Assembly: GCF_000429825.1 (NCBI RefSeq)
Contig: NZ_AUCP01000001.1
Coordinates: 434,001 to 498,000 of the forward strand
DNA from: Cohnella thermotolerans DSM 17683
Lineage (GTDB): Bacteria > Bacillota > Bacilli > Paenibacillales > Paenibacillaceae
Reading direction: 5' to 3'
DNA: 64,000 nucleotides
The notes under the pieces are model-generated. The model was not told the origin of the DNA, ran no database searches, and saw only the letters and a program-made list of their open reading frames with translations. Positions 9,513-18,063 of the stretch are shown here, piece by piece (the stretch's first letter is position 1; every line of letters begins with the position of its first letter). The position numbers and the translations under genes were made by a program.

Positions 9513-10262
9513 ATGAAGGCAAGACGACTTCGCGATATCGAAGAGTTTATTCACTCGCGAAAAAACGTGACGTTGGACGAGCTCTGTCTCCGGTTTGCCG
9601 TGTCCAAAAACACCATTCGTCGGGACATTGCCCAAATCATGGAGAAGGGGTCCGTCGGTAAGGTATATGGCGGAGTCGTGTCCTTTACGGAATTGGTTTC
9701 CTTTGAAAAGCGAAACGCCAAGAACCAAGCCGAGAAGAACGGCATCGGCCGCTTGGCCGCTTCCTGCATCGAAGAGGACGATCTGATTTTCATCGATTCC
9801 GGAACCACGACTGCAAACATCGTCGACTATTTGAATCCAGCCCAACCGTTAACCATCATGACGAACAGCCTGGATGTGATCAACGGAGTTGCCGACATGC
9901 CGAATATCCATTTGCTGGTGGTCGGGAATACCTACAAGAGAACAACGAAATCGTTCGTCGGCATCGACGATCCGCGCACGCTTGATAAATACAACATCAA
10001 CAAAGCGTTTATGGCGGCCGCCGGCGTCAGCATCACGCACGGGCTGACCAATTCGGATCCGCTTGAATACGAAATGAAAAAGTTGATTTCCGAGAAAGCC
10101 AAAAAACTCATTGTGCTGGCCGATGCGAGCAAATTCGGCAAATCGACTCTCCTCACGTATGCCCCCCTTTCCCGGGCGGACATCATCGTTACGTCTCATT
10201 CGCTTCCGAAAGAGTATGAGCAATATTGCGCGGAACATCGCATCGAAGTCAAACACGGTTAG
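9513..10262 (+). CDS. DeoR/GlpR-family transcriptional regulator, divergent from iolA
   Basis: A 249-residue protein with an N-terminal winged helix (TLDELCLRFAVSKNTIRRDI, residues about 17-36) and a DeoRC-type effector domain with the FIDSGTTTANI phosphate-binding loop. It is divergent from iolA and shares the control region, so it is the better candidate for the iolACJ repressor; the effector would be a phosphorylated sugar acid. CAGGAG precedes the ATG at 9513; an upstream in-frame start lies within the promoter and is rejected. It is paralogous to the regulator at 4905 (shared SKNTIRRDI and NINKAF stretches). Confidence 0.9.
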   Translation: MKARRLRDIEEFIHSRKNVTLDELCLRFAVSKNTIRRDIAQIMEKGSVGKVYGGVVSFTELVSFEKRNAKNQAEKNGIGRLAASCIEEDDLIFIDSGTTTANIVDYLNPAQPLTIMTNSLDVINGVADMPNIHLLVVGNTYKRTTKSFVGIDDPRTLDKYNINKAFMAAAGVSITHGLTNSDPLEYEMKKLISEKAKKLIVLADASKFGKSTLLTYAPLSRADIIVTSHSLPKEYEQYCAEHRIEVKHG

Positions 10263-10305
10263 GCCGGCTAGTTGGGCCTAGCTTGGCTAGGCGCGCGAAT
10301 GACGC

Positions 10306-10332
10306 AAAAACCTCCCGGCATTTGCCGGGAGG
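10306..10332 (-). terminator. Rho-independent terminator of the binding-protein gene
   Basis: CCTCCCGGCA pairs with TGCCGGGAGG; on the minus strand TTTTTGCG follows directly. It lies 30 bp after the binding-protein stop and may also slow transcription arriving from the convergent regulator gene. Confidence 0.9.
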
Positions 10333-10362
10333 CCTTGCAACGCTTCTTCAAATGGAGGCTAC

Positions 10363-11688
10363 TTAGTAGCCGAGAGCCTTTTTGGCTTCCGCCCACTTCT
10401 TGTTCATGTCGTCGAACGCTTTTTTCAGATCCTTCGCCGTGATCAGCTCTTGGTCGATGGCGCCGGTGCCGATCGGGAGTTCGGCTTTGTTCATAATTTC
10501 GTTATATTTCGGATCCGTCGCTTCGCTCTCGATGAAGGTCGGGTTGAACGACTTGAATTCGGCCAATTGCGGGCTGTCCGGCGTTTGCGACTTCAGAATC
10601 GGCATCATGCCGGAATCGGCTTGGTAGCCGGACTCTTTAACGAAGAAATCAACCCAGGCGATAGCCAGTTGTTTGTTCTTGCTGTCTTTGCTGACGCCGA
10701 TGTAGTAATCGCCGCCCAGCGGTGCGTTGTACTTGCCGCTGTTGTCGTACGGGAGCGGGAAGAAGCCGATGTCTTCGGATTTCGCGCCGGCCGCGACGAG
10801 CTGCGGAATGACCCAGTTGCCGAGGAAGTACATGGCCGCTTTGCCGCTGGCCACTTCGCCCTTGGACATTTCCCAGTTGTTCGTGGACAGGTCTTTCTCG
10901 ACCCAGCCTTTCTCGACGAACGTGCGGGCGATTTGGATCAGCTTGCCCCAAGGCCCGTCAACCGTGAACGGAGCGTCCGAGGACAGCAGCGTGTCGGTCC
11001 ATTTCGCGTTGCCCGCCACGTACGCGTAGGAGTTCTCGCCCCAGTTCGAGACGGGCCATTGCGCGCCATAGTTCAGATAAAGCGGAATAATGCCGGCGTC
11101 TTTCAATTTCTGAGCGTCCGCGTACAGCTCGTCGAGCGTCGTCGGCACTTTGTCGATGCCCGCTTTCTTGAACGCTTGCTTGTTGTACACGATCCCTTGC
11201 GTGTTAACGCCGGTCGCAATGCCGTAGCGTTTGCCGCCGGTCGCCATGTAGTCCGGGAAGTAAACGCCGTCGAACATCGAATCCGGAAGCGGCTCGTAAT
11301 ATTTCGGAAGCTCCGAAGCGGCCAGTCCGGAATCGATCATGTTGACGTCTCCGGCTTCGCCCGTCGTCAGGCGGACTTTGATGTCGGTTGCGTAGTTGGT
11401 AAGGCCTTCGAACTCGACCTCCGCGTTCGGATATTTCTCCTTGAACTTCGCCGCGTAACGGTCCATCGTGCCGTCGTTGACGAGGTCGGTGCGGTGCGTC
11501 AACACTTTGATTTTGCCGCTCAGTTCCGTGTTCGCCGCGCCGCTGTCGGATCCCGATGCGGATGCCGACGGAGACGCCGATCCGGATGCGGAAGGAGAAG
11601 AAGATTCGTTATTGCTGTTGCTTCCGCAGGCTGCAAGCGCGGACGACAGCAACAGAAGGCTGGTTACGGTCAATGCGGTTTTCTTCAT
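10363..11688 (-). CDS. ABC transporter sugar-binding lipoprotein
   Basis: A 441-residue family-1 extracellular solute-binding protein. The signal peptide ends in a lipobox (LAAC, lipidated Cys21) followed by a Ser/Asn/Ala-rich linker; the mature domain has MalE-like stretches such as KIKVLTHRTD and AMYFLGNW. It captures oligosaccharide for the two permeases encoded at 17.2-18.9 kb; the nearby enzymes suggest beta-manno-oligosaccharides. I chose the ATG at 11688; a TTG two codons upstream has a better-spaced GGGGG and cannot be excluded. It has its own promoter, with a perfect cre site and a conserved upstream box, and its own terminator, so it is made separately from the permeases. Confidence 0.93.
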   Translation of the reverse strand: MKKTALTVTSLLLLSSALAACGSNSNNESSSPSASGSASPSASASGSDSGAANTELSGKIKVLTHRTDLVNDGTMDRYAAKFKEKYPNAEVEFEGLTNYATDIKVRLTTGEAGDVNMIDSGLAASELPKYYEPLPDSMFDGVYFPDYMATGGKRYGIATGVNTQGIVYNKQAFKKAGIDKVPTTLDELYADAQKLKDAGIIPLYLNYGAQWPVSNWGENSYAYVAGNAKWTDTLLSSDAPFTVDGPWGKLIQIARTFVEKGWVEKDLSTNNWEMSKGEVASGKAAMYFLGNWVIPQLVAAGAKSEDIGFFPLPYDNSGKYNAPLGGDYYIGVSKDSKNKQLAIAWVDFFVKESGYQADSGMMPILKSQTPDSPQLAEFKSFNPTFIESEATDPKYNEIMNKAELPIGTGAIDQELITAKDLKKAFDDMNKKWAEAKKALGY

Positions 11689-11748
11689 TCTCAAATTCTA
11701 CCCCCATTATCATATTTGCCAGCTCTGCCGGCACGCTGCAAGCGCCGC

Positions 11749-11775
11749 TGACATCGCTTTCATTTTTTGATTATA
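11749..11775 (-). promoter_or_regulatory. Binding-protein promoter: -10 with downstream cre site
   Basis: Reading the minus strand, TATAAT (11775-11770) is followed 7 nt later by TGAAAGCGATGTCA (11762-11749), which matches the CcpA cre consensus TGWAANCGNTNWCA at every position. No good -35 is present, implying activator dependence. Confidence 0.7.
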
Positions 11776-11816
11776 AACATTTTCGCGAGCAGGAACAGGC
11801 AATCGTTTTGTTTTTA

Positions 11817-11838
11817 TTGTCATCAATTATGATAACAA
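11817..11838. promoter_or_regulatory. Conserved 22-bp box upstream of the binding-protein promoter
   Basis: TTGTCATC-N6-GATAACAA, an imperfect inverted repeat 41 bp upstream of the -10. A near copy (19 of 22 positions) occurs at 19053-19074 at the same distance from the permease -10. Its right part, TTATGATAACAA, is also the exact complement of the palindrome before the lacI gene, so either the LacI protein or the AraC-type response regulator could bind it. Confidence 0.6.
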
Positions 11839-11857
11839 ATAAATATTTTTAGTTTAC

Positions 11858-11899
11858 AACCCCTCGAAAAAGCGGTTAAAAACGCTCTAACGAGGGGTT
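11858..11899 (-). terminator. Stem-loop after the GH130 gene, possible terminator
   Basis: AACCCCTCG and CGAGGGGTT pair perfectly around a 24-nt loop, 39 bp past the GH130 stop. The minus-strand 3' side (GTAAACTAAAAAT) lacks a U-tract, so termination may be weak. Confidence 0.5.
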
Positions 11900-11937
11900 T
11901 GAGGTTGAAACGTTAGGCCTGGGGCGTTTGTTTCGAG

Positions 11938-13149
11938 TTATTTGTTAGCTTTTTTCAAAAAGGCGTACTCCGGACGCTGCATGATTTCCAGGTTGCGGGC
12001 GATCAGCTCGGAACGCTGCTCGACGCAAGCGCGGGAACGAAGCGGATCGGAAGGCGTGTTCGTCACGTAGTCCACCAGCTTGTCGATCGTTGTGGAAGCG
12101 ACATGGCAACGGGTATCGGAGGAGGCATAGTAAATATACACTTCGCCGTTGTCCCGGGCAATGACGCCGTTCGCGAAGATGACGTTCGAGACGTCGCCGA
12201 CGCGCTCGATTCCTTCCGGAGCGATCAGATGGCCTCCCGGGGAGTAGATGACTTTGTTCGGCTCGTTCAGATCGGTCATAAAGGCGTACACGACATACCG
12301 CAGCCCTGCCGCCGTATTGCGGACGCCGTGCGCGATATGGAGCCATCCCTTGGCGGTTTTGATCGGAGCCGGGCCTTGGCCGTTCTTCACTTCCTTGATC
12401 GTGTGGTACACTTTCTCGTCGACGATCGTCTCGTGCTCGATGACCGCGGGATTCATGCTGTCCGACAAGCCCCAGCCGATGCCGCCGCCGGCCCCGGTGT
12501 CGATGAAGCCGTCCTGGGGACGGGTGTAGAACGCATACTTGCCGTTCACGAATTCCGGATGCAGCACGACGTTGCGCTGCTGCGGGGAAGGCGTCTTCAG
12601 ATCGGGCAGCCGCTCCCATGTCTTCAGATCTTTCGTGCGGACAATGCCGCCTTGAGCGACCGCGCTCGAGGTGTCTCCCTTCGGAGCCGACGGATCCTTC
12701 CGTTCGGTACAGAACAAGCCGTAAATGTAGCCGTCTTCATGCTTGACGAGACGCATATCGTAGACGTTGATGTCCGGATCCTCGGTCTCCGGAAGAAGCA
12801 CCGGGTAGTCCCAGAAGCGGAACCCTTCGGTCGGCGAGTCGCTCTCCGCGACGGCGAAGAACGATTTGCGGTCGACGCCTTCCACGCGCACCATCAGATA
12901 GAACTTGCCGTCCAGCTCGATCGCGCCGGGGTTGAACGTCGCGTTGACGCCGAGTCTCTCCATCAGGAACGGATTCGTCTCCGGGTTCAGATCGTAACGC
13001 CAATAGAGTGGGGTATGTTCGCTCGTGATGACCGGATGCTCATGACGGTAATAGATGCCGTTGCCGGGCTTGACCGGCGGATTCGGCCGGGCGATCAATC
13101 GTTCCTGGGCTTCCGACAGCTTCTTCAACTGTTCCAACCATTCGCTCAT
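11938..13149 (-). CDS. GH130 phosphorylase, probably 4-O-beta-D-mannosyl-D-glucose phosphorylase
   Basis: A 403-residue five-bladed beta-propeller enzyme of family GH130. Family members cleave beta-mannosides with inorganic phosphate; the subfamily this most resembles converts mannosyl-beta-1,4-glucose to mannose 1-phosphate and glucose. The motif VYDMRL puts an aspartate at residue 131, the catalytic acid position known in the characterised mannosylglucose phosphorylase. No signal peptide, so cytoplasmic. The start lies 1 nt after the epimerase stop with GAGGG upstream, implying tight coupling. The epimerase-phosphorylase pair is the known mannobiose salvage route; exact specificity within GH130 is inferred. 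Confidence 0.88.
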   Translation of the reverse strand: MSEWLEQLKKLSEAQERLIARPNPPVKPGNGIYYRHEHPVITSEHTPLYWRYDLNPETNPFLMERLGVNATFNPGAIELDGKFYLMVRVEGVDRKSFFAVAESDSPTEGFRFWDYPVLLPETEDPDINVYDMRLVKHEDGYIYGLFCTERKDPSAPKGDTSSAVAQGGIVRTKDLKTWERLPDLKTPSPQQRNVVLHPEFVNGKYAFYTRPQDGFIDTGAGGGIGWGLSDSMNPAVIEHETIVDEKVYHTIKEVKNGQGPAPIKTAKGWLHIAHGVRNTAAGLRYVVYAFMTDLNEPNKVIYSPGGHLIAPEGIERVGDVSNVIFANGVIARDNGEVYIYYASSDTRCHVASTTIDKLVDYVTNTPSDPLRSRACVEQRSELIARNLEIMQRPEYAFLKKANK

Positions 13150-13150
13150 A

Positions 13151-14380
13151 TTATGCTTCCCTCTTCTCGATCAGATTCAATCTTTCCAACGCTTCCAGGC
13201 AAGCCCGGCTGTTATGGTACGGGCACTTCCAGGCGCCGACCTTCGGCTGATGGTCGGAGACGACCGGAACGCCGTCGCGGGTTACCTGCCAATGCCATTC
13301 GCCGCCGACGCGGTCGCTGACGAACCGCGTGATGAACGTCCAGCTCCCTTGGGCCGCTTCGAGGTACTCGGCGCTGCCGGACAGCTGGTACGCGTTCAGG
13401 AAGCCTACCATCGCTTCCGCCTGCGGCCACCAATCCTTCGAATCGTCCAGATGACGGCCGTCGTACTCGTTGAACAGGCCGCCGTCCTTGTCGACGCCCT
13501 GCTCCAGCGTGGCCTTGGCCATCTGCAGTGCGGCTTCCTTGACCTTCGGCAGCAATTGTTCGTCGCCGAGAACTTCCGCGGCTTCCCAGAGCAGCCAGCT
13601 GCCTTCGATATCGTGTCCGTAAGAGACGTGTTCCGATTTGGACTGCCATTCGTCGTCGAAGAACAGAAGGAAGTGGTGGGTCGAGGAATCGATGATTTTG
13701 TCCAGATGAACTTCAATGAGCTCCTTCAGCTTCGCTCTCAGCCCCTCCGGCTTCCACACCCGGTACAGGTTCGTGTAGGCCTCCAGCACGTGCAGATGGG
13801 TATTCATCGATTTCCGCTCGTTCAGATCCTTGCCGCTGAGCGACAAATCGGGCGTCTCCGTCCAGTCGCGCGCCAGCGCCTCGACATAGCCGAGATGAAC
13901 CGGATCGTACGCGTGCTTCTCGATCAGGCGGTAGATGTCTTCCGCCCAGGCCAGCGCGTCCGCGTCGCCCGTCGCGCGGACATATTCCGCAAGCGCGTAA
14001 ATGACGAACGCTTGTCCGTAGACCTGCTTCTTGTCCTGGGACGGCCGTCCCTGAACGTCGATCATCCAATACAAGCCGCCGTATTCGGCGTCGTTGAACT
14101 TCGTCTTCAACGTCTCCAGCGCGCGCCTAGCCATCGTTAAATACGTTTCGTCCTTATACAGGCGATAGGCGGAAGCGAACGTCCACAAAATGCGGGCATG
14201 GAGCACCAGCCCCTTGTCGGCGTCCTCCAGCACTTCGCCGCTGCTCTTGATCTCTCCGACGAAGCCGAAGTGCTTGTTGTCGACCGTATGCTTCATCCAG
14301 TAGCCGAGAATGTTTTCCTTTAGCTCCGTCTCCAGCTCTTCGCGCCATTGCTGCGCCGTTAGCTTCGTTAGGCCGCTCAT
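13151..14380 (-). CDS. AGE-family epimerase, probably cellobiose/mannobiose 2-epimerase
   Basis: A 409-residue (alpha/alpha)6-barrel protein of the N-acylglucosamine 2-epimerase superfamily. The stretches [32 protein letters not shown] and [15 protein letters not shown] hold the His and aromatic residues typical of cellobiose 2-epimerases, which epimerise the reducing-end sugar of beta-1,4 disaccharides. Here it would turn mannobiose into mannosylglucose for the GH130 phosphorylase immediately downstream. It follows the GH113 gene by 18 bp. An AGGCGGG site precedes the ATG. A monosaccharide epimerase is the main alternative, but the linked GH130 argues against it. Confidence 0.87.
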   Translation of the reverse strand: MSGLTKLTAQQWREELETELKENILGYWMKHTVDNKHFGFVGEIKSSGEVLEDADKGLVLHARILWTFASAYRLYKDETYLTMARRALETLKTKFNDAEYGGLYWMIDVQGRPSQDKKQVYGQAFVIYALAEYVRATGDADALAWAEDIYRLIEKHAYDPVHLGYVEALARDWTETPDLSLSGKDLNERKSMNTHLHVLEAYTNLYRVWKPEGLRAKLKELIEVHLDKIIDSSTHHFLLFFDDEWQSKSEHVSYGHDIEGSWLLWEAAEVLGDEQLLPKVKEAALQMAKATLEQGVDKDGGLFNEYDGRHLDDSKDWWPQAEAMVGFLNAYQLSGSAEYLEAAQGSWTFITRFVSDRVGGEWHWQVTRDGVPVVSDHQPKVGAWKCPYHNSRACLEALERLNLIEKREA

Positions 14381-14398
14381 TTTGTTCCCGCCTTTCCA

Positions 14399-15349
14399 TC
14401 AGGTAATCAACAAACCTTGCTTGTAATGCTCGCGTACCGTGGCGGCCGCTTGTTTGCCGTACATGCAATAATCGCCGTTCGCGGCCGCCTCCGAAGCGTC
14501 GTACAGCTTCGCCGGCCAATCCCACAGCATGAAGCCCCGCATCCAGTCGCGGCGGGCGCATGCGGCGAACATGTCCTCGTAGTAGCATTTCTGCGCCTCT
14601 TCGGACGGATCGCCCGGCAAAGACCAGTCGTTCGGACGGTGAGGAGAGCCTTCGCGGCTCGGGCATCCCGCTTCCATGAAGAAGAACGGCTTGTTCCACT
14701 TCTTCAGCACGCCTTCGATCCGGTCGAGCTCGGATTCCCATTCGCCGATCGGATAATAGCCGCTGGACGAAATAATGTCGACGGCATCCCACCAGTTGAC
14801 GTAGCCTTCCTGGTATTTGTCGCAATTATAGGTGATCAGACCGGAATAAATCGGGCGAACCTCGGCGATCAGCGCGCGCCATTCCGCTTCCCGCTTGTCC
14901 GTCTGCACCATCTCGCAGCCGACGCAGAACATCTCGCATTGCTCCTCTTCCGCAATGGCCGCGTAATGCTTGATGAATTCGCCGTAGGAGGCGAACCATT
15001 CCCTCCAGCTCGGCTCTCCCGGCACTTCGTGGTCGAAGAACCCGATATGGGCGCGCCACGTCCCGTTCGCACAGTTGACGACCGGCTTGAGGCACACTTT
15101 GAGTCCGAGCGACTTCGCTTGGCGGATCGCCCAACGGACTTCGTCGTCGGTTACGGTCGGCTCCTCGCGAAACCGGATCGTCGTCGATTGAGGGGTATCC
15201 TGCAGCGCGGACAGGGCGATGGCCACCCAATTCACGCCCAGCTTCGCCATCTCCTCCATCGAGAATCGGGCCGCTTCGCCGCCCCAGGTGCCGCGGACGC
15301 CCGTCCAGCCCCAGGTCATGCCGCATACCTTCTCGGTCCAGCCGTTCAT
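14399..15349 (-). CDS. GH113 beta-mannanase-like glycoside hydrolase, cytoplasmic
   Basis: A 316-residue TIM-barrel protein. The repeats and motifs fit family GH113, whose type member is the Alicyclobacillus beta-mannanase: GCE at residue 146 is the likely acid/base and FMEAG at residue 226 the likely nucleophile, 80 residues apart as in that enzyme. There is no signal peptide, so it would trim imported manno-oligosaccharides inside the cell rather than attack polymeric mannan. The ATG at 15349 is chosen for GAGGAG 8 nt upstream; a longer in-frame start is rejected. It is first in a three-gene unit with the epimerase and phosphorylase genes. Confidence 0.85.
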   Translation of the reverse strand: MNGWTEKVCGMTWGWTGVRGTWGGEAARFSMEEMAKLGVNWVAIALSALQDTPQSTTIRFREEPTVTDDEVRWAIRQAKSLGLKVCLKPVVNCANGTWRAHIGFFDHEVPGEPSWREWFASYGEFIKHYAAIAEEEQCEMFCVGCEMVQTDKREAEWRALIAEVRPIYSGLITYNCDKYQEGYVNWWDAVDIISSSGYYPIGEWESELDRIEGVLKKWNKPFFFMEAGCPSREGSPHRPNDWSLPGDPSEEAQKCYYEDMFAACARRDWMRGFMLWDWPAKLYDASEAAANGDYCMYGKQAAATVREHYKQGLLIT

Positions 15350-15401
15350 AGGCTCACTCCTCTGTGTAAACATCAATTTGTAAACCTATTATTTCTGATT
15401 T

Positions 15402-15431
15402 GTTATTATTTTGTTTTCTTAAAATAATAAC
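15402..15431. promoter_or_regulatory. Perfect inverted repeat upstream of the GH113 operon
   Basis: GTTATTATTTT and AAAATAATAAC flank an 8-nt spacer, about 55-80 bp before the GH113 start. TTGTTAT is shared with the palindrome at the lacI promoter, so this is a likely operator. Confidence 0.5.
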
Positions 15432-15515
15432 GAATACATTTTGCATTTTATCATTCAAGGGGAAGATGTCAATAAAAACGCCGAAACATCCCGATAGAAC
15501 GCCACAAATGATATA

Positions 15516-15551
15516 GAAAAACAAGAATCGCCCCCTCTTTCTCGGGGCGAT
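15516..15551 (-). terminator. Terminator-like hairpin with U-tract in the GH113-lacI gap
   Basis: ATCGCCCC pairs with GGGGCGAT; on the minus strand TCTTGTTTTTC follows. No minus-strand gene lies between this and the lacI terminator at 16018-16052, so it may end an unannotated small RNA or be a relic. Confidence 0.5.
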
Positions 15552-15712
15552 AGGAAAACGGCGGCAAACGAAAACGCCTTCGACTTCTTGGGGCGGCGAA
15601 GAGGCTTTACGGAGAGCAGTACGACGTATGAGGTCATTGCATGTATCGTTAGGACGGCGTTCAACCCATGCCGGGGTAGGGCTTCAGCCCCTGTGTCCTC
15701 AAGGTTGTCTTG

Positions 15713-15897
15713 CTAACGAATCCTATTGTTCTTATGTGCTTCCAAATGGTTTGTTTGCAGTTTTAACGAACTCCAGCCACGCTAATGAGGAAAAAAATCG
15801 GGAGAATGCCGCCCATTGCATGGAATAGCGATGCTGGAGTTCGTCACCGTCTCAAAATCCGTGATTTTGACCAAATAACGTTCACTGGGTTCGTTAG
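15713..15897. repeat. Nested inverted-repeat element, MITE-like or structured RNA
   Basis: The outer arms CTAACGAATCC and GGGTTCGTTAG pair at 10 of 11 positions. Inside, 15766-15784 and 15826-15844 pair over 12 plus 5 bp with a 2x2 internal loop, and 15852-15870 forms a perfect 8-bp hairpin. The word TAACGAA or its complement occurs three times. The rest of the 715-bp gap (15350-16064) contains no convincing gene. Confidence 0.5.
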
Positions 15898-16017
15898 ACA
15901 TCGGTCCGATCGCGAGGTCTGCTGCCGCTTATGAAGGTTCCGTCTCGCGCGTTGACTCTAATTGATCAAGCGGAAACGCCTTCGGCGGCTTGGGACGACA
16001 AATCGGCTTGGGGGAGA

Positions 16018-16052
16018 CAAAAAAACCGATCGCCGGGATCGGCAGATCGGTT
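16018..16052 (-). terminator. Rho-independent terminator of the lacI-type gene
   Basis: AACCGATC and GATCGGTT form the stem; TTTTTTTGTC follows on the minus strand, 13 bp after the regulator stop. Confidence 0.85.
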
Positions 16053-16064
16053 AAGCTTTGAACG

Positions 16065-17123
16065 TTACGAAGGCAGCGGCCCCGTCGATTCGCGGAGAAC
16101 GAAGTCGCCGGACAGCAGAATCCGCTCCTTGGGCCCGTCCGGATGCGCGATTCGCCATAGCAGCGTCTCGACGGCCCGTTGGCCCAGCGCTTCCTTATTG
16201 ACATGAACCGTGCTGAGCGAAGGCTTGGACATCGCCGCGTCCTCGATGTTGTCAAAGCCCGTTACCGAGCATTGGCCGGGAATATCGATTCCCATCTTCA
16301 TCAGGACGGTCATGACGCATATGGCGATCGAATCGTTCGCGCACACGAACGCAGTCGGCAGCCCCTTCTCCCGCCTGAGATCGTGAATGATGGCGTCGAG
16401 CGCCTCCGTCATCTCCGACCGGTTCTCGCCTTCGAACGACAGAAGCTCCGGCCACTGATCCAGCGGCACGTTCTGCTCCTCCAGCATGGATCGGTAACCG
16501 AGCCAACGGTCGGCGAAGCTCCGGGAATATCGGATGTTGCCGACAAACTGCAGCTTTCGGTGCCCCTGGCCGAGCAAGTAGTTCGTGACTCTGCGGATGC
16601 ATTCGTAATTGTTCATGAACAGCGAATCCGAAGGGATAAGCGGGTCCTCATGATCGACCATAACGAATGGAATGCCCAAATTGCGAATCTCCAGCAGCAG
16701 CTGGTTGGAGATCAAGCCGACTCCGATCAGGCCGAGCACGCCGGCCGGATTGATCAGCTTGGTGAAGTTGTCCGTAATATGCTCGGTGACGATCATCATT
16801 CCGAGCTGGTGCTCTTCGAGGCCGTTCGTGATGCCGTCGATAATTCGGCCCCAATAGAAGGAGTGGCGATTCTGGTAGCGAACGTTAGGGATGAGCGCGA
16901 TAATCGTATCCCGCTGCGACTTCCCGGACGGTTCGAGATTTTGCTTGTAGCTGCCCGGCTTTGCTTTCTTCTGGGCGAAGTAGCCGAGCTGGGTTGCCGC
17001 TCCGATAATTTTCTCGCGCGTATCCGCGCTGACGCCCGATTTGCCTGCCAATGCTTTGGAGACGGCGAATTTCGACACCCCTACGTGATCGGCAATTTGC
17101 TGCATCGTTACTTTTTTGGACAT
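16065..17123 (-). CDS. LacI-family transcriptional regulator of the mannan block
   Basis: A 352-residue repressor-type protein. The N-terminal helix-turn-helix (VTMQQIADHVGVSKFAVSKAL, residues about 5-25) and hinge are typical LacI; residues about 60-340 form a periplasmic-binding-protein-like effector domain. It lies in the middle of the mannan block, between the enzyme genes and the permease genes, and has its own terminator. The palindrome TGTTATCATAACA lies 52 bp upstream of its start and recurs in part before the binding-protein gene, consistent with autoregulation and local control. The effector is unknown; a manno-disaccharide or mannose 1-phosphate is a guess. Confidence 0.93.
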   Translation of the reverse strand: MSKKVTMQQIADHVGVSKFAVSKALAGKSGVSADTREKIIGAATQLGYFAQKKAKPGSYKQNLEPSGKSQRDTIIALIPNVRYQNRHSFYWGRIIDGITNGLEEHQLGMMIVTEHITDNFTKLINPAGVLGLIGVGLISNQLLLEIRNLGIPFVMVDHEDPLIPSDSLFMNNYECIRRVTNYLLGQGHRKLQFVGNIRYSRSFADRWLGYRSMLEEQNVPLDQWPELLSFEGENRSEMTEALDAIIHDLRREKGLPTAFVCANDSIAICVMTVLMKMGIDIPGQCSVTGFDNIEDAAMSKPSLSTVHVNKEALGQRAVETLLWRIAHPDGPKERILLSGDFVLRESTGPLPS

Positions 17124-17160
17124 AAAAAGCCGGCCCTTCCTTCACGCGTCGATTACGCCG

Positions 17161-17188
17161 ATAACAAATTCTCTTGTTATCATAACAT
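17161..17188. promoter_or_regulatory. Palindromic operator cluster before lacI
   Basis: TGTTATCATAACA (17175-17187) is a perfect palindrome around a central base; ATAACAA-N6-TTGTTAT (17161-17180) overlaps it. The 12-mer TTGTTATCATAA is the exact complement of 11827-11838 before the binding-protein gene. Confidence 0.6.
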
Positions 17189-17234
17189 AGTCGTTGCGTT
17201 AGGGAAATAGCCGGCCCTGCGCTGCCAGGTTTCT

Positions 17235-18062
17235 TTACTTCACGGCTCCGTTCGTCACTCCTGCGAAGATGAAGCGCTGCAGGAACAGGAACACGAGCAC
17301 GGTCGGGATAAAGATAATGATGATGCCCGCCGAGATGACGTTCAGTTGAGCGGCGTTCGGACCGACGAAGGAATAAATCGCGGTCGAGACGACCCGCAGC
17401 TTCTGGCTTGGCATGTACAAATACGGCGTGTAAAAGTCGTTGTAAATGCTGATCGTCTTCATGATGACCAAAGTCGCGGTTGCCGGGGTGAGCAACGGGA
17501 AGATGATCGAGCGGTAAATTTTAAACAACGAAGCCCCTTCGATCATCGCGCTCTCGTCCAAATCCTTCGGAATGTTGTTGACGAATTGCAAATAAATGAC
17601 GATTTGGAGCACGTCCGCGCCCACATAGAGCAGAATCGGAGCGGTCATATGATTGTACGCGCCGAGAAACTTGATGACGCTGAACGTCGCGACCTGCGTC
17701 GTCACCATCGGGATGACCTGGGCCAGCAAGTACATGCCCATAATCGGCTTCTTCAGCTTGAAGTCGAAGCGCCCCAGCGCGTAGGCGACCATTGTGCCGA
17801 ACAGGACGTTGCCGGCCAGGGAAATGGCCAGGATGATCAATATATTGCGGAAGCCGAGCCCGAGCTTGCCGACCTTGAACACCTTCTGGAAATTATCGAA
17901 GTTCAGCCAATTGTGCGGCAAACTCATGCCGGATTGGTAATACTCGACCTGCGTCTTGAAAGCCCCGATAATGACCGAGTAAATGGGGAAGAAGACGATA
18001 AACACGGCGACGAGCAGAATCGCGTATTTGACTGCCGTCCATGCTTTATTCGTGCGGTCCAT
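17235..18062 (-). CDS. ABC sugar transporter permease, MalG/LplC type
   Basis: A 275-residue integral membrane protein with about six helices and the ABC-permease EAA loop (DLDESAMIEGASLFKIYRS, near residue 183), which contacts the ATPase. The ATG at 18062 lies 1 nt after the stop of the upstream permease, with GGGGGG 8 nt before it; a longer frame into that gene is rejected. With the first permease it forms the channel for the binding protein encoded at 10363. No ATP-binding gene is nearby, so a shared MsmX-type ATPase elsewhere probably powers the importer. Confidence 0.93.
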   Translation of the reverse strand: MDRTNKAWTAVKYAILLVAVFIVFFPIYSVIIGAFKTQVEYYQSGMSLPHNWLNFDNFQKVFKVGKLGLGFRNILIILAISLAGNVLFGTMVAYALGRFDFKLKKPIMGMYLLAQVIPMVTTQVATFSVIKFLGAYNHMTAPILLYVGADVLQIVIYLQFVNNIPKDLDESAMIEGASLFKIYRSIIFPLLTPATATLVIMKTISIYNDFYTPYLYMPSQKLRVVSTAIYSFVGPNAAQLNVISAGIIIIFIPTVLVFLFLQRFIFAGVTNGAVK

Positions 18063-18063
18063 C

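Noticed and set aside
15628-15828. 66-codon plus-strand frame in the GH113-lacI gap
   Set aside because: It overlaps the nested inverted repeats, has no ribosome-binding site and a composition that looks like translated repeat DNA.
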